Source of the DNA: Gudongella sp051744365
GTDB taxonomy: Bacteria > Bacillota > Clostridia > Tissierellales > Tissierellaceae
Assembly: GCA_051744365.1 (NCBI GenBank)
Contig: JBNJCX010000007.1
Span: 1-56,590, forward strand
DNA length: 56,590 bases
Direction: 5' to 3'
Below are positions 1 to 7,136 of this stretch, in pieces. How positions within the stretch are numbered: the stretch's first letter is position 1; every line of letters starts with the position of its first letter. Under the pieces are notes generated by a model that ran no database searches, was not told where the DNA came from, and saw only the letters and a program-made list of their open reading frames with translations. A program made the position numbers and the translations under genes.

Positions 1-27
1 CAGTATCGAATTAAATGCAGAAAGTGC

Positions 28-56
28 TTGACTTTTATCAGGTAAGGTAATAAAAT
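28..56 (+). promoter_or_regulatory. Sigma-A type promoter of the serA T-box leader
   Basis: TTGACT at 28-33 and TAAAAT at 51-56 are separated by exactly 17 bases. Transcription would start near 63, just ahead of the first T-box stem I that begins about 75. The match to consensus and the position make this the likely promoter for the whole leader and serA. Confidence 0.65.
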
Positions 57-74
57 GAAAAACAATATTACTAA

Positions 75-296
75 ACGATGAAGAAAAAAAGTAACTGGTG
101 ATGCTTCAAGAGAGCAGATGGTCGGTGAGAATCTGTAGATAAGCCAGTGAATCCATTTCTGAGTTGCTTGCGAGATAAGCAAGACGTAATCCTACGATAC
201 AGGAACAAGAGTGAACAGATAAGTCTGTTAATTTGGGTGGCAACGCGGTAGTTAATCTCTCGTCCCTTATGTATGTAAGGAACGGGAGTTTTTTAA
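75..296 (+). promoter_or_regulatory. T-box riboswitch 1 (serine, UCC specifier)
   Basis: T-boxes sense uncharged tRNA and switch between terminator and antiterminator. Visible here are the AGTAA box near 90, the conserved AGAGAGC/GGTCGGTG stretch of stem I, a specifier loop with GAA followed by TCC (152-154, a serine codon), the T-box core GGGTGGCAACGCGG at 235-248 and a terminator with a 13-pair stem (about 258-289) followed by six T. The serine codon agrees with serA downstream. It is the first of two tandem copies. Confidence 0.9.
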
Positions 297-333
297 TTAT
301 AATTATGATTGAATTCTCACAGAAAAATATCAG

Positions 334-556
334 ACGATGAAGAAAAATAGTAACTGGTGATGCTTCAAGAGAGCAGATGGTCGGTGAGAATCTGTAGATA
401 AGCCAGTGAATCCATTTCTGAGTTGCTTGCGAGATAAGCAAGACGTAATCCTACGATACAGGAACAAGAGTGAACAGATGATTCTGTTAATTTGGGTGGC
501 AACGCGGTAGATAAACTCTCGTCCCTTATGTAGATAAGGAACGGGAGTTTTTTAAT
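334..556 (+). promoter_or_regulatory. T-box riboswitch 2 (serine, UCC specifier)
   Basis: This is a near-identical copy of the first T-box, offset by 259 bases: specifier TCC at 411-413, core GGGTGGCAACGCGG at 494-507, and a terminator stem from about 516 to 547 followed by T residues. Two T-boxes in series would require two tRNA-Ser binding events before serA is transcribed, which should make the response steeper. Differences between the copies are concentrated in the terminator loop and the linker. Confidence 0.9.
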
Positions 557-569
557 TTTTAAAGGAGGT

Positions 570-605
570 ATGGCTATGTTCAAGAGAATCTGTAGATCCG
601 GTTAA
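570..605 (+). other. Possible leader mini-ORF on a decayed third T-box fragment
   Basis: After the second terminator comes AAAGGAGGT and a tiny reading frame (ATG at 570 or better 576, stop TAA at 603-605), which could encode about 9 residues, MFKRICRSG. Its coding part, TTCAAGAGAATCTGTAGAT, equals the T-box stem I segment with the stretch between two GAGA motifs deleted. So this is a scar of a third T-box copy that happens to lie behind a good ribosome binding site. Translation is not proven. Confidence 0.4.
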
Positions 606-677
606 GTGATTGTAGAGAGTAAAAAAAATGTAATGATTGTAATTATTCTATATATTTATGAAAGGAAGGTACATATT

Positions 678-1592
678 ATGAAGATACTGGCAAATGATGG
701 GCTAGACAAAAAAGCAATTGAGGTGTTTGAAGATAACAATTTTTTGGTTGATGTCAATCACTATGACAAAAATGAATTAATAAAAGCAATTAGTGAGTAT
801 GACATACTGATTGTAAGGTCTGCAACCAAGGTTGATAGGGATTTGATTGATGTGGCAAGAGGAAGTAAACTGAAGCTGATTATAAGGGCTGGCGTTGGTA
901 TGGATAATATTGATGTTCATTATGCTACAGGAAATGGAATTAAAGTGCAGAATACTCCTAATTCAAGCAGCAATTCTGTGGCAGAGCTGGTTCTTGGTCA
1001 CATGTTTGGACTTTCAAGACATATTAATATGGCAAATATGACAATGCGGCAAGGTGTATGGAATAAGAAGCTTTACACTGGTATAGAGATCAGTGGCAAG
1101 ACCCTTGGAATCATAGGATTCGGTAGGATTGGAAAGACCATCGCAGCTAAAGCAACAGCTCTTGGAATGAATATAGTCTTCTACGATAAATTCATAAGGG
1201 AGGACAAAACTTATCAATACCTGCCTTTTACCCAAGTTTTGAATAATGCAGACTTTCTTACCTTTCACATATCTGCCACTGAAAAACCATTGATTGGAGA
1301 GGAAGAGATCAATCTGATGAAGGATGGAGCAATTATAATAAATACAGCTAGAGGAGGTATTATAGAGGAGAAAGCCCTACTTGAAGCTTTAAACAATAAC
1401 AAGATCGCAGGTGCGGGGATAGATGTGTTTGAAGAAGAACCTACGCCAAATCCGGAGTTGTGCAATCATCCCAACGTAAGCGTAACTCCTCATATAGGTG
1501 CTGCCACTTTCGAGGCACAGGAAAGAATTGGTCAGGAAGTTATTGAAGTTGTCTTTGATCATATAGAACAATTGGAAGCTATTGCAAGTTAA
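678..1592 (+). CDS. serA: D-3-phosphoglycerate dehydrogenase, short form
   Basis: This cytosolic enzyme oxidises 3-phosphoglycerate to 3-phosphohydroxypyruvate with NAD, the first step of serine synthesis. The product has 304 residues. It shows the D-2-hydroxyacid dehydrogenase pattern: RAGVGMDNID near residue 70, the Rossmann motif GFGRIG near 148, NTARGG near 225 and the catalytic histidine in TPHIGAA near 273. It lacks the C-terminal ACT domain of long serine-inhibited forms, so feedback control by serine is not expected. The start at 678 is chosen because GGAAGG lies 8-10 bases ahead; an upstream in-frame start at 606 has no such site. Tandem Ser T-boxes upstream give transcriptional control and support serA over other hydroxyacid dehydrogenases. 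No serC is adjacent within the window. Confidence 0.9.
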   Translation: MKILANDGLDKKAIEVFEDNNFLVDVNHYDKNELIKAISEYDILIVRSATKVDRDLIDVARGSKLKLIIRAGVGMDNIDVHYATGNGIKVQNTPNSSSNSVAELVLGHMFGLSRHINMANMTMRQGVWNKKLYTGIEISGKTLGIIGFGRIGKTIAAKATALGMNIVFYDKFIREDKTYQYLPFTQVLNNADFLTFHISATEKPLIGEEEINLMKDGAIIINTARGGIIEEKALLEALNNNKIAGAGIDVFEEEPTPNPELCNHPNVSVTPHIGAATFEAQERIGQEVIEVVFDHIEQLEAIAS

Positions 1593-1667
1593 AATCATAG
1601 ATGTTCCGAGACAAACCAACTGTAGGCAATATAAGATATTTGGACTTAGATATAGACAACTTAATTT

Positions 1668-1690
1668 AAAACCCTCTGCAGAGGGTTTTG
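1668..1690 (+). terminator. Rho-independent terminator of serA
   Basis: The sequence forms a self-complementary hairpin, AAACCCTCTGCAGAGGGTTT, ending in a short T tract. It lies 75 bases after the serA stop codon. Confidence 0.75.
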
Positions 1691-1700
1691 TCCAGCATAA

Positions 1701-1883
1701 AATTACACGAATCAAGCATTTAGGACACTTTTTCCAGTCGCAGTAATAAACCTTGAAAACAGCTTCATAAAAGTGTACTATCAAAGTGAGCTTATATGTA
1801 GTTTAACAAAATTGGGAAGTCATAATATTGAAGGTTTCCTTGAATTGGAAAAACAGATGAGTTACAAAGATAAATTCGATTAA
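1701..1883 (+). pseudogene. Possible 3' remnant of an unidentified gene
   Basis: Between the serA terminator and the next promoter a frame stays open for 60 codons and ends at TAA 1881-1883. It has no start codon at its beginning. The translation has protein-like composition (LFPVAVINLENSFIKVYYQ, then KLGSHNIEGFLELEKQ), unlike random AT-rich spacer. I read it as the tail of a deleted gene, but no family is recognised and it may be chance. Confidence 0.3.
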
Positions 1884-1901
1884 TAGGTAAAATACATCTA
1901 T

Positions 1902-1957
1902 TTTTAATGAAATTTTAATGTTGCTTAAATTGTGTTTAAAGGTTGTGTTGCTACAAT
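1902..1957 (+). promoter_or_regulatory. Promoter with 11-bp spaced direct repeats
   Basis: Four T-rich 11-base units follow one another at 1902, 1913, 1924 and 1935, each starting with TTTAA or TTAAA. A -10-like TACAAT sits at 1952-1957. OmpR/PhoB-type regulators bind such direct repeats spaced by one helical turn, so this is a candidate site for the response regulator encoded downstream, giving autoregulation. The unit consensus is loose. Confidence 0.45.
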
Positions 1958-1990
1958 TAAACCATACTAAAACAATAGGAGGTTTGAGAT

Positions 1991-2566
1991 ATGGTAACTT
2001 TGGAACAAGTTGAAAAACTAAGAGAGTATGCAAAGATTTCTTACGAGGAAGCAAAGGTGGCTCTTGAAGAAACAGATGGTGACATTCTAGAGGCTATTGT
2101 CAATCTGGAGAAACAAAACCGCATCAATAGGCCAGAAGGAGGAGGCACATTCAATTCAAGCAACAGACAACAGGATTCGGAGGAGAAAGGCAGTAGAACA
2201 AATAGTAACGGGGAATCCAGGAAATCAGAAAGTTCATCCTTTGGACAGATCATAGGGAAATTTTTCAGAAGCCTTGGAGACATAATCGGCAAGGGAAACA
2301 GAAATACCTTCGAAGTTATGAAGGGTGAAGAAAGAGTAATGTCAATTCCCGTAACCGTGATGGCGATACTTCTTATCTTTACATTCTGGGTGACAATACC
2401 ACTAGTAATCGTTGGAATGTTCTTTGGATACAGGTATAGAATTATTGGACCTGATCTTGGGAAAGAAAATGTAAATCGAGCAATGGATTCTGTTGCTGAT
2501 GCAGCAGAGAATTTCAAAAATGAAGTAAAAGGTGATATGAAGGATGGAAAAAATTCTGATAATTGA
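1991..2566 (+). CDS. UBA-like/DUF4342 membrane protein
   Basis: The 191-residue product begins with a UBA-like three-helix region (about residues 1-45, with YAKISYEEAKVALEETDGD), followed by a polar serine-rich linker (50-85), a region with KGEERVMSIPV (about 105-120), one hydrophobic membrane segment (about 118-140) and a charged tail. This order matches DUF4342 proteins. The N-terminal part resembles the UBA domain of nascent-chain and translation factors, but its partner is unknown. GGAGG precedes the ATG by 8 bases. It overlaps the response regulator gene by 23 bases, so it is co-transcribed with a two-component system and probably works in the same envelope response. That role is inferred. 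Confidence 0.7.
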   Translation: MVTLEQVEKLREYAKISYEEAKVALEETDGDILEAIVNLEKQNRINRPEGGGTFNSSNRQQDSEEKGSRTNSNGESRKSESSSFGQIIGKFFRSLGDIIGKGNRNTFEVMKGEERVMSIPVTVMAILLIFTFWVTIPLVIVGMFFGYRYRIIGPDLGKENVNRAMDSVADAAENFKNEVKGDMKDGKNSDN

Positions 2567-3233
2567 AGACGAGGAAAAGATAGCTCGTTTTATTGAACTG
2601 GAGCTTAAATACGAGGGCTATGAAGTAGAAAAGGCATTAAATGGAAGGGATGGGTTGGAGCTTGCTACAACCCACCCCTTTGACCTTATTCTACTGGATA
2701 TTATGTTGCCTGAATTAAATGGGATTGAGGTCTTAAGAAGAATCAGGAGGGTCTCAGATGTGCCGATTTTGTTGCTGACTGCTAGAGATGCCGTAGTGGA
2801 TAAGGTGGCAGGATTGGATGGGGGAGCAGATGATTATATTACAAAACCATTTGCAATAGAAGAACTTCTGGCCAGAATCAGAGTAGGTCTTAGGAAGAAG
2901 ACAAATGACAACGCATCAAAGGCATCAACTGAGCTTATGGTGGGTAGACTAGCTTTAGACCCTGTAAAGCGTGAAGTGAGAGTGGATCAAAGATTGATTG
3001 AATTGACAAAGAAGGAATTTGATTTGCTTCATTATCTCATGGAAAACAAGAACATAGTAATCAGTCGTGAAACCATACTTGAACATATATGGGGGTATGA
3101 TTTTTCTGGGGAGACGAATGCTGTGGATGTTTATATAAGATATCTCCGTTCAAAGATTGAGGAACCCTTTAGTTTGAAAATTATTCATACTGTTCGTGGA
3201 GTGGGGTATGTGATAAAAGATGAGCAGAACTAA
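2544..3233 (+). CDS. OmpR/PhoB-family response regulator
   Basis: The protein has 229 residues. A receiver domain occupies residues 1-120: acidic pair E8/D9, phospho-acceptor D52 in LLDIMLP, the conserved threonine in LLLTARD and lysine in DYITKPF. A winged-helix DNA-binding domain follows (about 130-228), ending in the typical IIHTVRGVGYVIK. It should be phosphorylated by the histidine kinase whose gene overlaps its 3' end by 14 bases. The gene starts inside the preceding DUF4342 gene, so translation is coupled. Direct repeats at 1902-1945 are a candidate binding site. The specific stimulus cannot be told from sequence; cell envelope stress is a guess based on the membrane partner. Confidence 0.92.
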   Translation: MEKILIIEDEEKIARFIELELKYEGYEVEKALNGRDGLELATTHPFDLILLDIMLPELNGIEVLRRIRRVSDVPILLLTARDAVVDKVAGLDGGADDYITKPFAIEELLARIRVGLRKKTNDNASKASTELMVGRLALDPVKREVRVDQRLIELTKKEFDLLHYLMENKNIVISRETILEHIWGYDFSGETNAVDVYIRYLRSKIEEPFSLKIIHTVRGVGYVIKDEQN

Positions 3234-4701
3234 AAACACAGGGACAAGTACAATAAAAAACAGAATCCAATCATCACTTGTGTTAAGACTCAATGTGCGG
3301 ATGATGGGAAGATTGCTTGCAGGATTTTTAGCCATAAACATAATTATAATCCTAATAAGCTTTTTTGTCATTTTTTGGAATGCAGAAAATGGAATAGACA
3401 GTATTATTGAATTATCCAGTAGTTATACAAATGAATCTGAGCTTGAATTCGGTGAGTTTAGTTTATCCCGAAAACAAGAAACTTTGTCGGGTTTTGAGAT
3501 AAATGATACAGTACTCCAATATATTGACAGGAATGATACAGGAGGAACTAGAAAATTAGGAATATCTCCAACTGAACTTGAAAAAGATACTATAGATAGG
3601 CTGGAGAGGATAAGTTATAGTGCTTCAATCCAAATAAACGGTACAAGGGGTTATGTTTCCTATGCAATAGGTAATGATTTTATGATATTTTTGGGTTTGT
3701 TTCTTGTAATACTTGGATTTGAGGTCATTATATTGACGACAGGGTTTATTAAAGGTTCACGAATGATAAGAAAAACACTTAAACCACTAAACGAACTTGC
3801 TGAAGCTGCAAGAAGTCTTAATGAAGAAGTATCATCTTTAGGTTCAAAGTCTCAGGATAGGTATATTAAGGATCTCGCTGGAGTAATTAGTAGCATAGAT
3901 GCCAACAAACTTGACGAGCAGATATCAGTGGATAGCTCCCAGGAGGAGCTAAAAGGTCTGGCATCAGCCATAAACCAGATGTTGAATAGAATCAACGACT
4001 CATATCAATCTCAGGTTCAGTTTGTTTCAGATGCATCGCATGAGCTGAGGACACCAATATCCGTAATACAAGGATATGTAAACCTACTGGACCGCTGGGG
4101 AAAGAATGATGAAAAAACCATGCAGGAATCAATCGATGCAATCAAGGGTGAAACAGAGAATATGAAGGAATTGGTGGAGCAACTTCTTTTCCTGGCTCGC
4201 GGTGATAATGAGACAATTCAGTTACATAAGGAAAGTTTTGATGTTTGTGAGGTAATTCATGAAATAGCCCGTGAAGCTAAAATGATTGATACAAATCATA
4301 ACTTTCAGATGGACTTGAAATGTCACGCGTTTATCAATGCAGACAAGCAGCTTATCAAGCAGGCCATAAGAATACTTGTAGATAACAGTATTAAATATAC
4401 TCCTGATGGTGAAAAGATTATCCTGAGGGTTTCTGGAGATGATAATACAGTTAGAATTACTGTACAGGATAGCGGAATTGGAATTCCACCTGATAGTATT
4501 CCTCGAATTTTTGACCGATTCTATCGATCAGATGAGTCAAGGGCTAGAAAAACGGGAGGTTCAGGACTTGGATTGTCAATTGCCCAATGGATAATTGAAC
4601 GTCATGAAGCTCATTTTGAAGTTTTAAGCAGATTGGATATTGGAACTCGAGTAACTGTTGTTATGCCTAAGGAGGAAGATAATTCAGAGGAAAAGCATTA
4701 A
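3220..4701 (+). CDS. Membrane sensor histidine kinase
   Basis: The 493-residue sensor has two transmembrane segments (about 31-53 and 153-175) enclosing a ~100-residue extracytoplasmic domain, then a HAMP-like linker (about 180-255), the dimerisation/phospho-acceptor helix with SDASHELRTP (His274) and an HATPase domain with the N box DNSIKYTP, G1 DSGIGIPP, F box FDRFYRSD and G2 GGSGLGLSIA. All catalytic boxes are intact. It is the cognate kinase of the adjacent regulator, with overlapping reading frames. The extracytoplasmic domain is not recognisable, so the signal is unknown. Confidence 0.92.
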   Translation: MSRTKNTGTSTIKNRIQSSLVLRLNVRMMGRLLAGFLAINIIIILISFFVIFWNAENGIDSIIELSSSYTNESELEFGEFSLSRKQETLSGFEINDTVLQYIDRNDTGGTRKLGISPTELEKDTIDRLERISYSASIQINGTRGYVSYAIGNDFMIFLGLFLVILGFEVIILTTGFIKGSRMIRKTLKPLNELAEAARSLNEEVSSLGSKSQDRYIKDLAGVISSIDANKLDEQISVDSSQEELKGLASAINQMLNRINDSYQSQVQFVSDASHELRTPISVIQGYVNLLDRWGKNDEKTMQESIDAIKGETENMKELVEQLLFLARGDNETIQLHKESFDVCEVIHEIAREAKMIDTNHNFQMDLKCHAFINADKQLIKQAIRILVDNSIKYTPDGEKIILRVSGDDNTVRITVQDSGIGIPPDSIPRIFDRFYRSDESRARKTGGSGLGLSIAQWIIERHEAHFEVLSRLDIGTRVTVVMPKEEDNSEEKH

Positions 4702-4918
4702 ATAAGCAGCACTATCAAGACTCCTATAGTCATAAAGGTTCTTAGTGTTCCCTATATAGTTCTCTTCATTTTTAGCATCTCCTTTGTTTTTTATATTTTG
4801 TCCATCAACTTGATAAAGGTATAGCTTGGGTTTGTGATGGATGATGAAGTAATTAAAAATTTGTGTAGCTGCAATTATTATGGATTTAATAGACATACGC
4901 TGCAAGGACAAGTCTTAA

Positions 4919-4946
4919 TTGACATATGTCATAAACAGAGTATAAT
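4919..4946 (+). promoter_or_regulatory. Sigma-A promoter with palindrome over the -35 box
   Basis: TTGACA at 4919-4924 and TATAAT at 4941-4946 are spaced by 16 bases. The perfect palindrome TGACATATGTCA covers 4920-4931 and overlaps the -35 element, as repressor sites often do. It lies upstream of the zinc-ribbon gene. Confidence 0.65.
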
Positions 4947-4991
4947 TAAATTATGGAGAGCATTTAGAAGAGATGACAGGAGGTGTAACAT

Positions 4992-5213
4992 ATGCCTAGA
5001 GGAAATGGAACTGGTCCCGCAGGAACTGGAAGAGGTTCGGGATCCGGGAATAAGTCAGGAACAGGTAGAGGTAGAATGGGAGGACCTTCAAGTGCAGGCC
5101 CACAGGGTTACTGCATTTGTCCGGAATGTGGAACTGAAGCCCCTCATGGAAGAGGTGAAGCATGCAATACGATAAAATGTCCAAAATGTGGTGCGATGAT
5201 GACTAGGAAATAA
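4992..5213 (+). CDS. Small glycine-rich zinc-ribbon protein
   Basis: The 73-residue product starts with a Gly/Ser/Arg-rich stretch beginning MPRGNGTGPAGTGRGSG, a signature seen in DUF5320-like anaerobe proteins, and ends in a zinc ribbon with CPECG near residue 47 and CPKCG near 65, plus an extra cysteine before the second pair. It probably binds one zinc or an iron-sulfur cluster. Its function is unknown. AGGAGGTG sits 6 bases before the ATG. It has its own promoter and terminator, so it is a single-gene transcript. The following gene is a ZIP metal transporter, which may or may not be related. Confidence 0.7.
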   Translation: MPRGNGTGPAGTGRGSGSGNKSGTGRGRMGGPSSAGPQGYCICPECGTEAPHGRGEACNTIKCPKCGAMMTRK

Positions 5214-5287
5214 TCGGACAAGAAATTTGTGCTCCGGTTACTTAGTCTAATGGACTTGCAATTCAATTGAATAGAATACAACATGAC

Positions 5288-5324
5288 AATAAGTAACCGG
5301 GAATCCCAGTTGCTTATTGTTTTT
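5288..5324 (+). terminator. Rho-independent terminator
   Basis: AATAAGTAAC pairs with GTTGCTTATT around a GC-rich loop, followed by GTTTTT. It ends the zinc-ribbon transcript. Confidence 0.75.
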
Positions 5325-5390
5325 GGGAGATTTCGAGATATTTGATGGAAATACTATATTTTTGAACCTATATTTGAAGGAGATGTTAAG

Positions 5391-6113
5391 ATGAATACTG
5401 ATGGAGTTTTTATTTGGATTGCAGTTTTTGCTATCAGTGCTATGGTAGTAAACACACTTGGAATTTATTCAATATATAGAAACAAGGAATGGGTTGAAAA
5501 AAATAAAGAGTATTTTATGTGTTTTGCTGCTGGAGTGCTGATTTCTTCTCCTCTAATAATTGCTTTTCCTCAGGCCATAGCAAAAAATGAGAATGCAGGA
5601 TTTGCTGCTCTAGCAGGATTTGTTTTTATGTTTTTCAGCAACAAGCTAATTAGATACAGGACAAAACAGGATGTACTTGCCTTCGGAATAACAGCACTTG
5701 AAGGTATCGGGATACATTCCCTGATGGATGGCATAACTTATGCGGTAACCTTCAGCGCAAGCGTATACACAGGTTTATTAGCTGGGATAGGACTTGTAAT
5801 ACATGAGTTTGCAGAAGGGGTAATCACATTCTCAGTACTTGTAAGTGGCGGAGTCAGTGAGAAAAAAGCATTGCTGTATGCATTTCTTGTTGCAGGACTA
5901 ACGACTCCCATCGGTGCATTTTTGGCTTATCCATTTATAATGGATTTAAGCAGCAGTACTCTTGGTTTAGCATTGGGATTTGTGGTAGGGGTACTTATAT
6001 ATATTTCAGCAGCACACCTATTGCCTGAAGCAACTATCCACGAAAAAGGGCACTCATATATTGCCTTGGTATCCGGGATAGGGCTTTCACTTTTAATAAT
6101 GCTTACAAAATAA
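5391..6113 (+). CDS. ZIP-family divalent metal transporter
   Basis: The 240-residue integral membrane protein has about seven or eight hydrophobic segments. The two ZIP metal-site helices are visible: IHSLMDG (His109, Asp113) in helix 4 and IHEFAEG (His138, Glu139, Glu142) in helix 5, the latter a variant of HExPEG. ZIP proteins import Zn, Fe or Mn into the cytoplasm; the substrate cannot be assigned. The short variable loop lacks a long His-rich stretch. AAGGAG lies 7 bases ahead of the start. Confidence 0.85.
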   Translation: MNTDGVFIWIAVFAISAMVVNTLGIYSIYRNKEWVEKNKEYFMCFAAGVLISSPLIIAFPQAIAKNENAGFAALAGFVFMFFSNKLIRYRTKQDVLAFGITALEGIGIHSLMDGITYAVTFSASVYTGLLAGIGLVIHEFAEGVITFSVLVSGGVSEKKALLYAFLVAGLTTPIGAFLAYPFIMDLSSSTLGLALGFVVGVLIYISAAHLLPEATIHEKGHSYIALVSGIGLSLLIMLTK

Positions 6114-6164
6114 TATATATTTGTCATTGTTTTTAAAAGAAAACAATTCATAAGGAATAATACC

Positions 6165-6499
6165 ATGAAAAAGAGACTTTTGAATTTTGCACTTGGTGAA
6201 GCTGCAGCTGTTATCACATTTATTTATGCATTTTATGTATTCGAATTTGGGAGATCAAGTTTTCTGACATCCGAACCCCCAATCGATACTATAAAAAGTG
6301 CATACAACAATATTTTTAGGGACTGAGTCAGAAAAAGTCTCTGCAGGACGATATTTGGATTATAGAGAATTAAGGTTATAGGAAATTATCACTGGACCCA
6401 AAGCTCTGAGATAGCATGTGTTTACTTATCTTACAAAGGATTAAAGAGGGCAATTCACATGTTGTAAATTTTAAGGATGTCACCATGACTGGCGTCTAA
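6165..6499 (+). pseudogene. Frameshifted gene for a small membrane-anchored protein
   Basis: An ATG behind AAGGA opens a frame with one N-terminal membrane helix (AAAVITFIYAFYVFEFG) that stops after 53 codons. Protein-like sequence continues in other frames: SEKVSAGRYLDYRELRL, then NYHWTQSSEIACVYLSYKG, then EGNSHVVNFKDVTMTGV ending at 6497-6499. One extra T in a T5 run, one missing A and a further indel would join them into a protein of about 110 residues. Three separate lesions suggest true decay. The family is not recognised. Confidence 0.6.
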
Positions 6500-6612
6500 A
6501 TTAATTTGGTTGTGTTCGTAAGCTTCAAAGGACATGTAGAGAGGAAAACTTGGGAAAACATTTGGAGCTTTGGGAAGAAAAAGAATCTATAAATCCAGGA
6601 GGCAAAGTAGTT

Positions 6613-7062
6613 ATGAGAGAAGATTTGATTGCTCCATGTGGTATGAATTGCCAATTGTGCGTTGCATATCAATTTATGAAGCACGATATTAATAAAAGAG
6701 GCTTTCACAGGAAATACTGTCCAGGCTGCATTCCCAGAGGTAAGAATTGTCTCCACATGGCAGATAAATGCGAGCTGCTAGGCAAGGGAAAGATAAGATT
6801 CTGTTATGAATGTGATGATTTTCCTTGTAAAAGACTTAAATCATTGGATAAGCGATACAGGACAAAATATCATATGAGTATGATTGAAAATCTTCAATTT
6901 ATTAAGGAACATGGTATGGAAAAATTTTTGGATAGTGAGAACAAGAGGTGGAAATGCCCTGAGTGTGGGGGAGTAATCTGTTGTCATAATGGACTTTGCC
7001 TAAACTGTGATATTGAAAAATTGATTAAGAACAGAAAATACCGTTGGGATGAGGAAGACTAA
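6613..7062 (+). CDS. DUF3795-family cysteine-rich protein
   Basis: The 149-residue protein carries about 18 cysteines in groups: CGMNCQLC at the N-terminus, YCPGCIPRGKNC, CELL, FCYECDDFPCKRL, and CPECGGVICCHNGLCLNC near the C-terminus. The opening IAPCGMNCQLC and the CDDFPC motif are hallmarks of DUF3795 proteins of anaerobes. They probably bind zinc or iron-sulfur centres; no reaction is known. The start at 6613 is preferred because AGGAGG lies 10 bases ahead; a TTG start at 6550 would add 21 residues. A stem-loop with T-run follows. Confidence 0.75.
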   Translation: MREDLIAPCGMNCQLCVAYQFMKHDINKRGFHRKYCPGCIPRGKNCLHMADKCELLGKGKIRFCYECDDFPCKRLKSLDKRYRTKYHMSMIENLQFIKEHGMEKFLDSENKRWKCPECGGVICCHNGLCLNCDIEKLIKNRKYRWDEED

Positions 7063-7086
7063 AACAATAGGTTAGTATAACCATAT

Positions 7087-7116
7087 AAAATGAAATTCCG
7101 ATGGAGTGTCATTTTT
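7087..7116 (+). terminator. Terminator between DUF3795 gene and photolyase
   Basis: AAATGA-ATTCC pairs with GGAGT-TCATTT around GAT, followed by TTTTT. The A-rich 5' side lets it serve both convergent genes. Confidence 0.6.
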
Positions 7117-7136
7117 AAGTGAATGCTTTACTTGTT

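Noticed and set aside
106..583. Two minus-strand reading frames with identical C-terminal halves
   Set aside because: They are antisense to the two T-box copies; the identity comes from the duplicated RNA element, not from a gene family.
4684..4911. Minus-strand 75-codon frame with a polar Asn/Lys-rich part
   Set aside because: It has no ribosome binding site, overlaps the end of the kinase gene and a promoter region on the other strand, and matches no known pattern. A gene remnant remains possible.
4834..5175. Plus-strand 113-codon frame over the zinc-ribbon gene
   Set aside because: It lies in another frame across the promoter and the well-supported zinc-ribbon gene and lacks a ribosome site.
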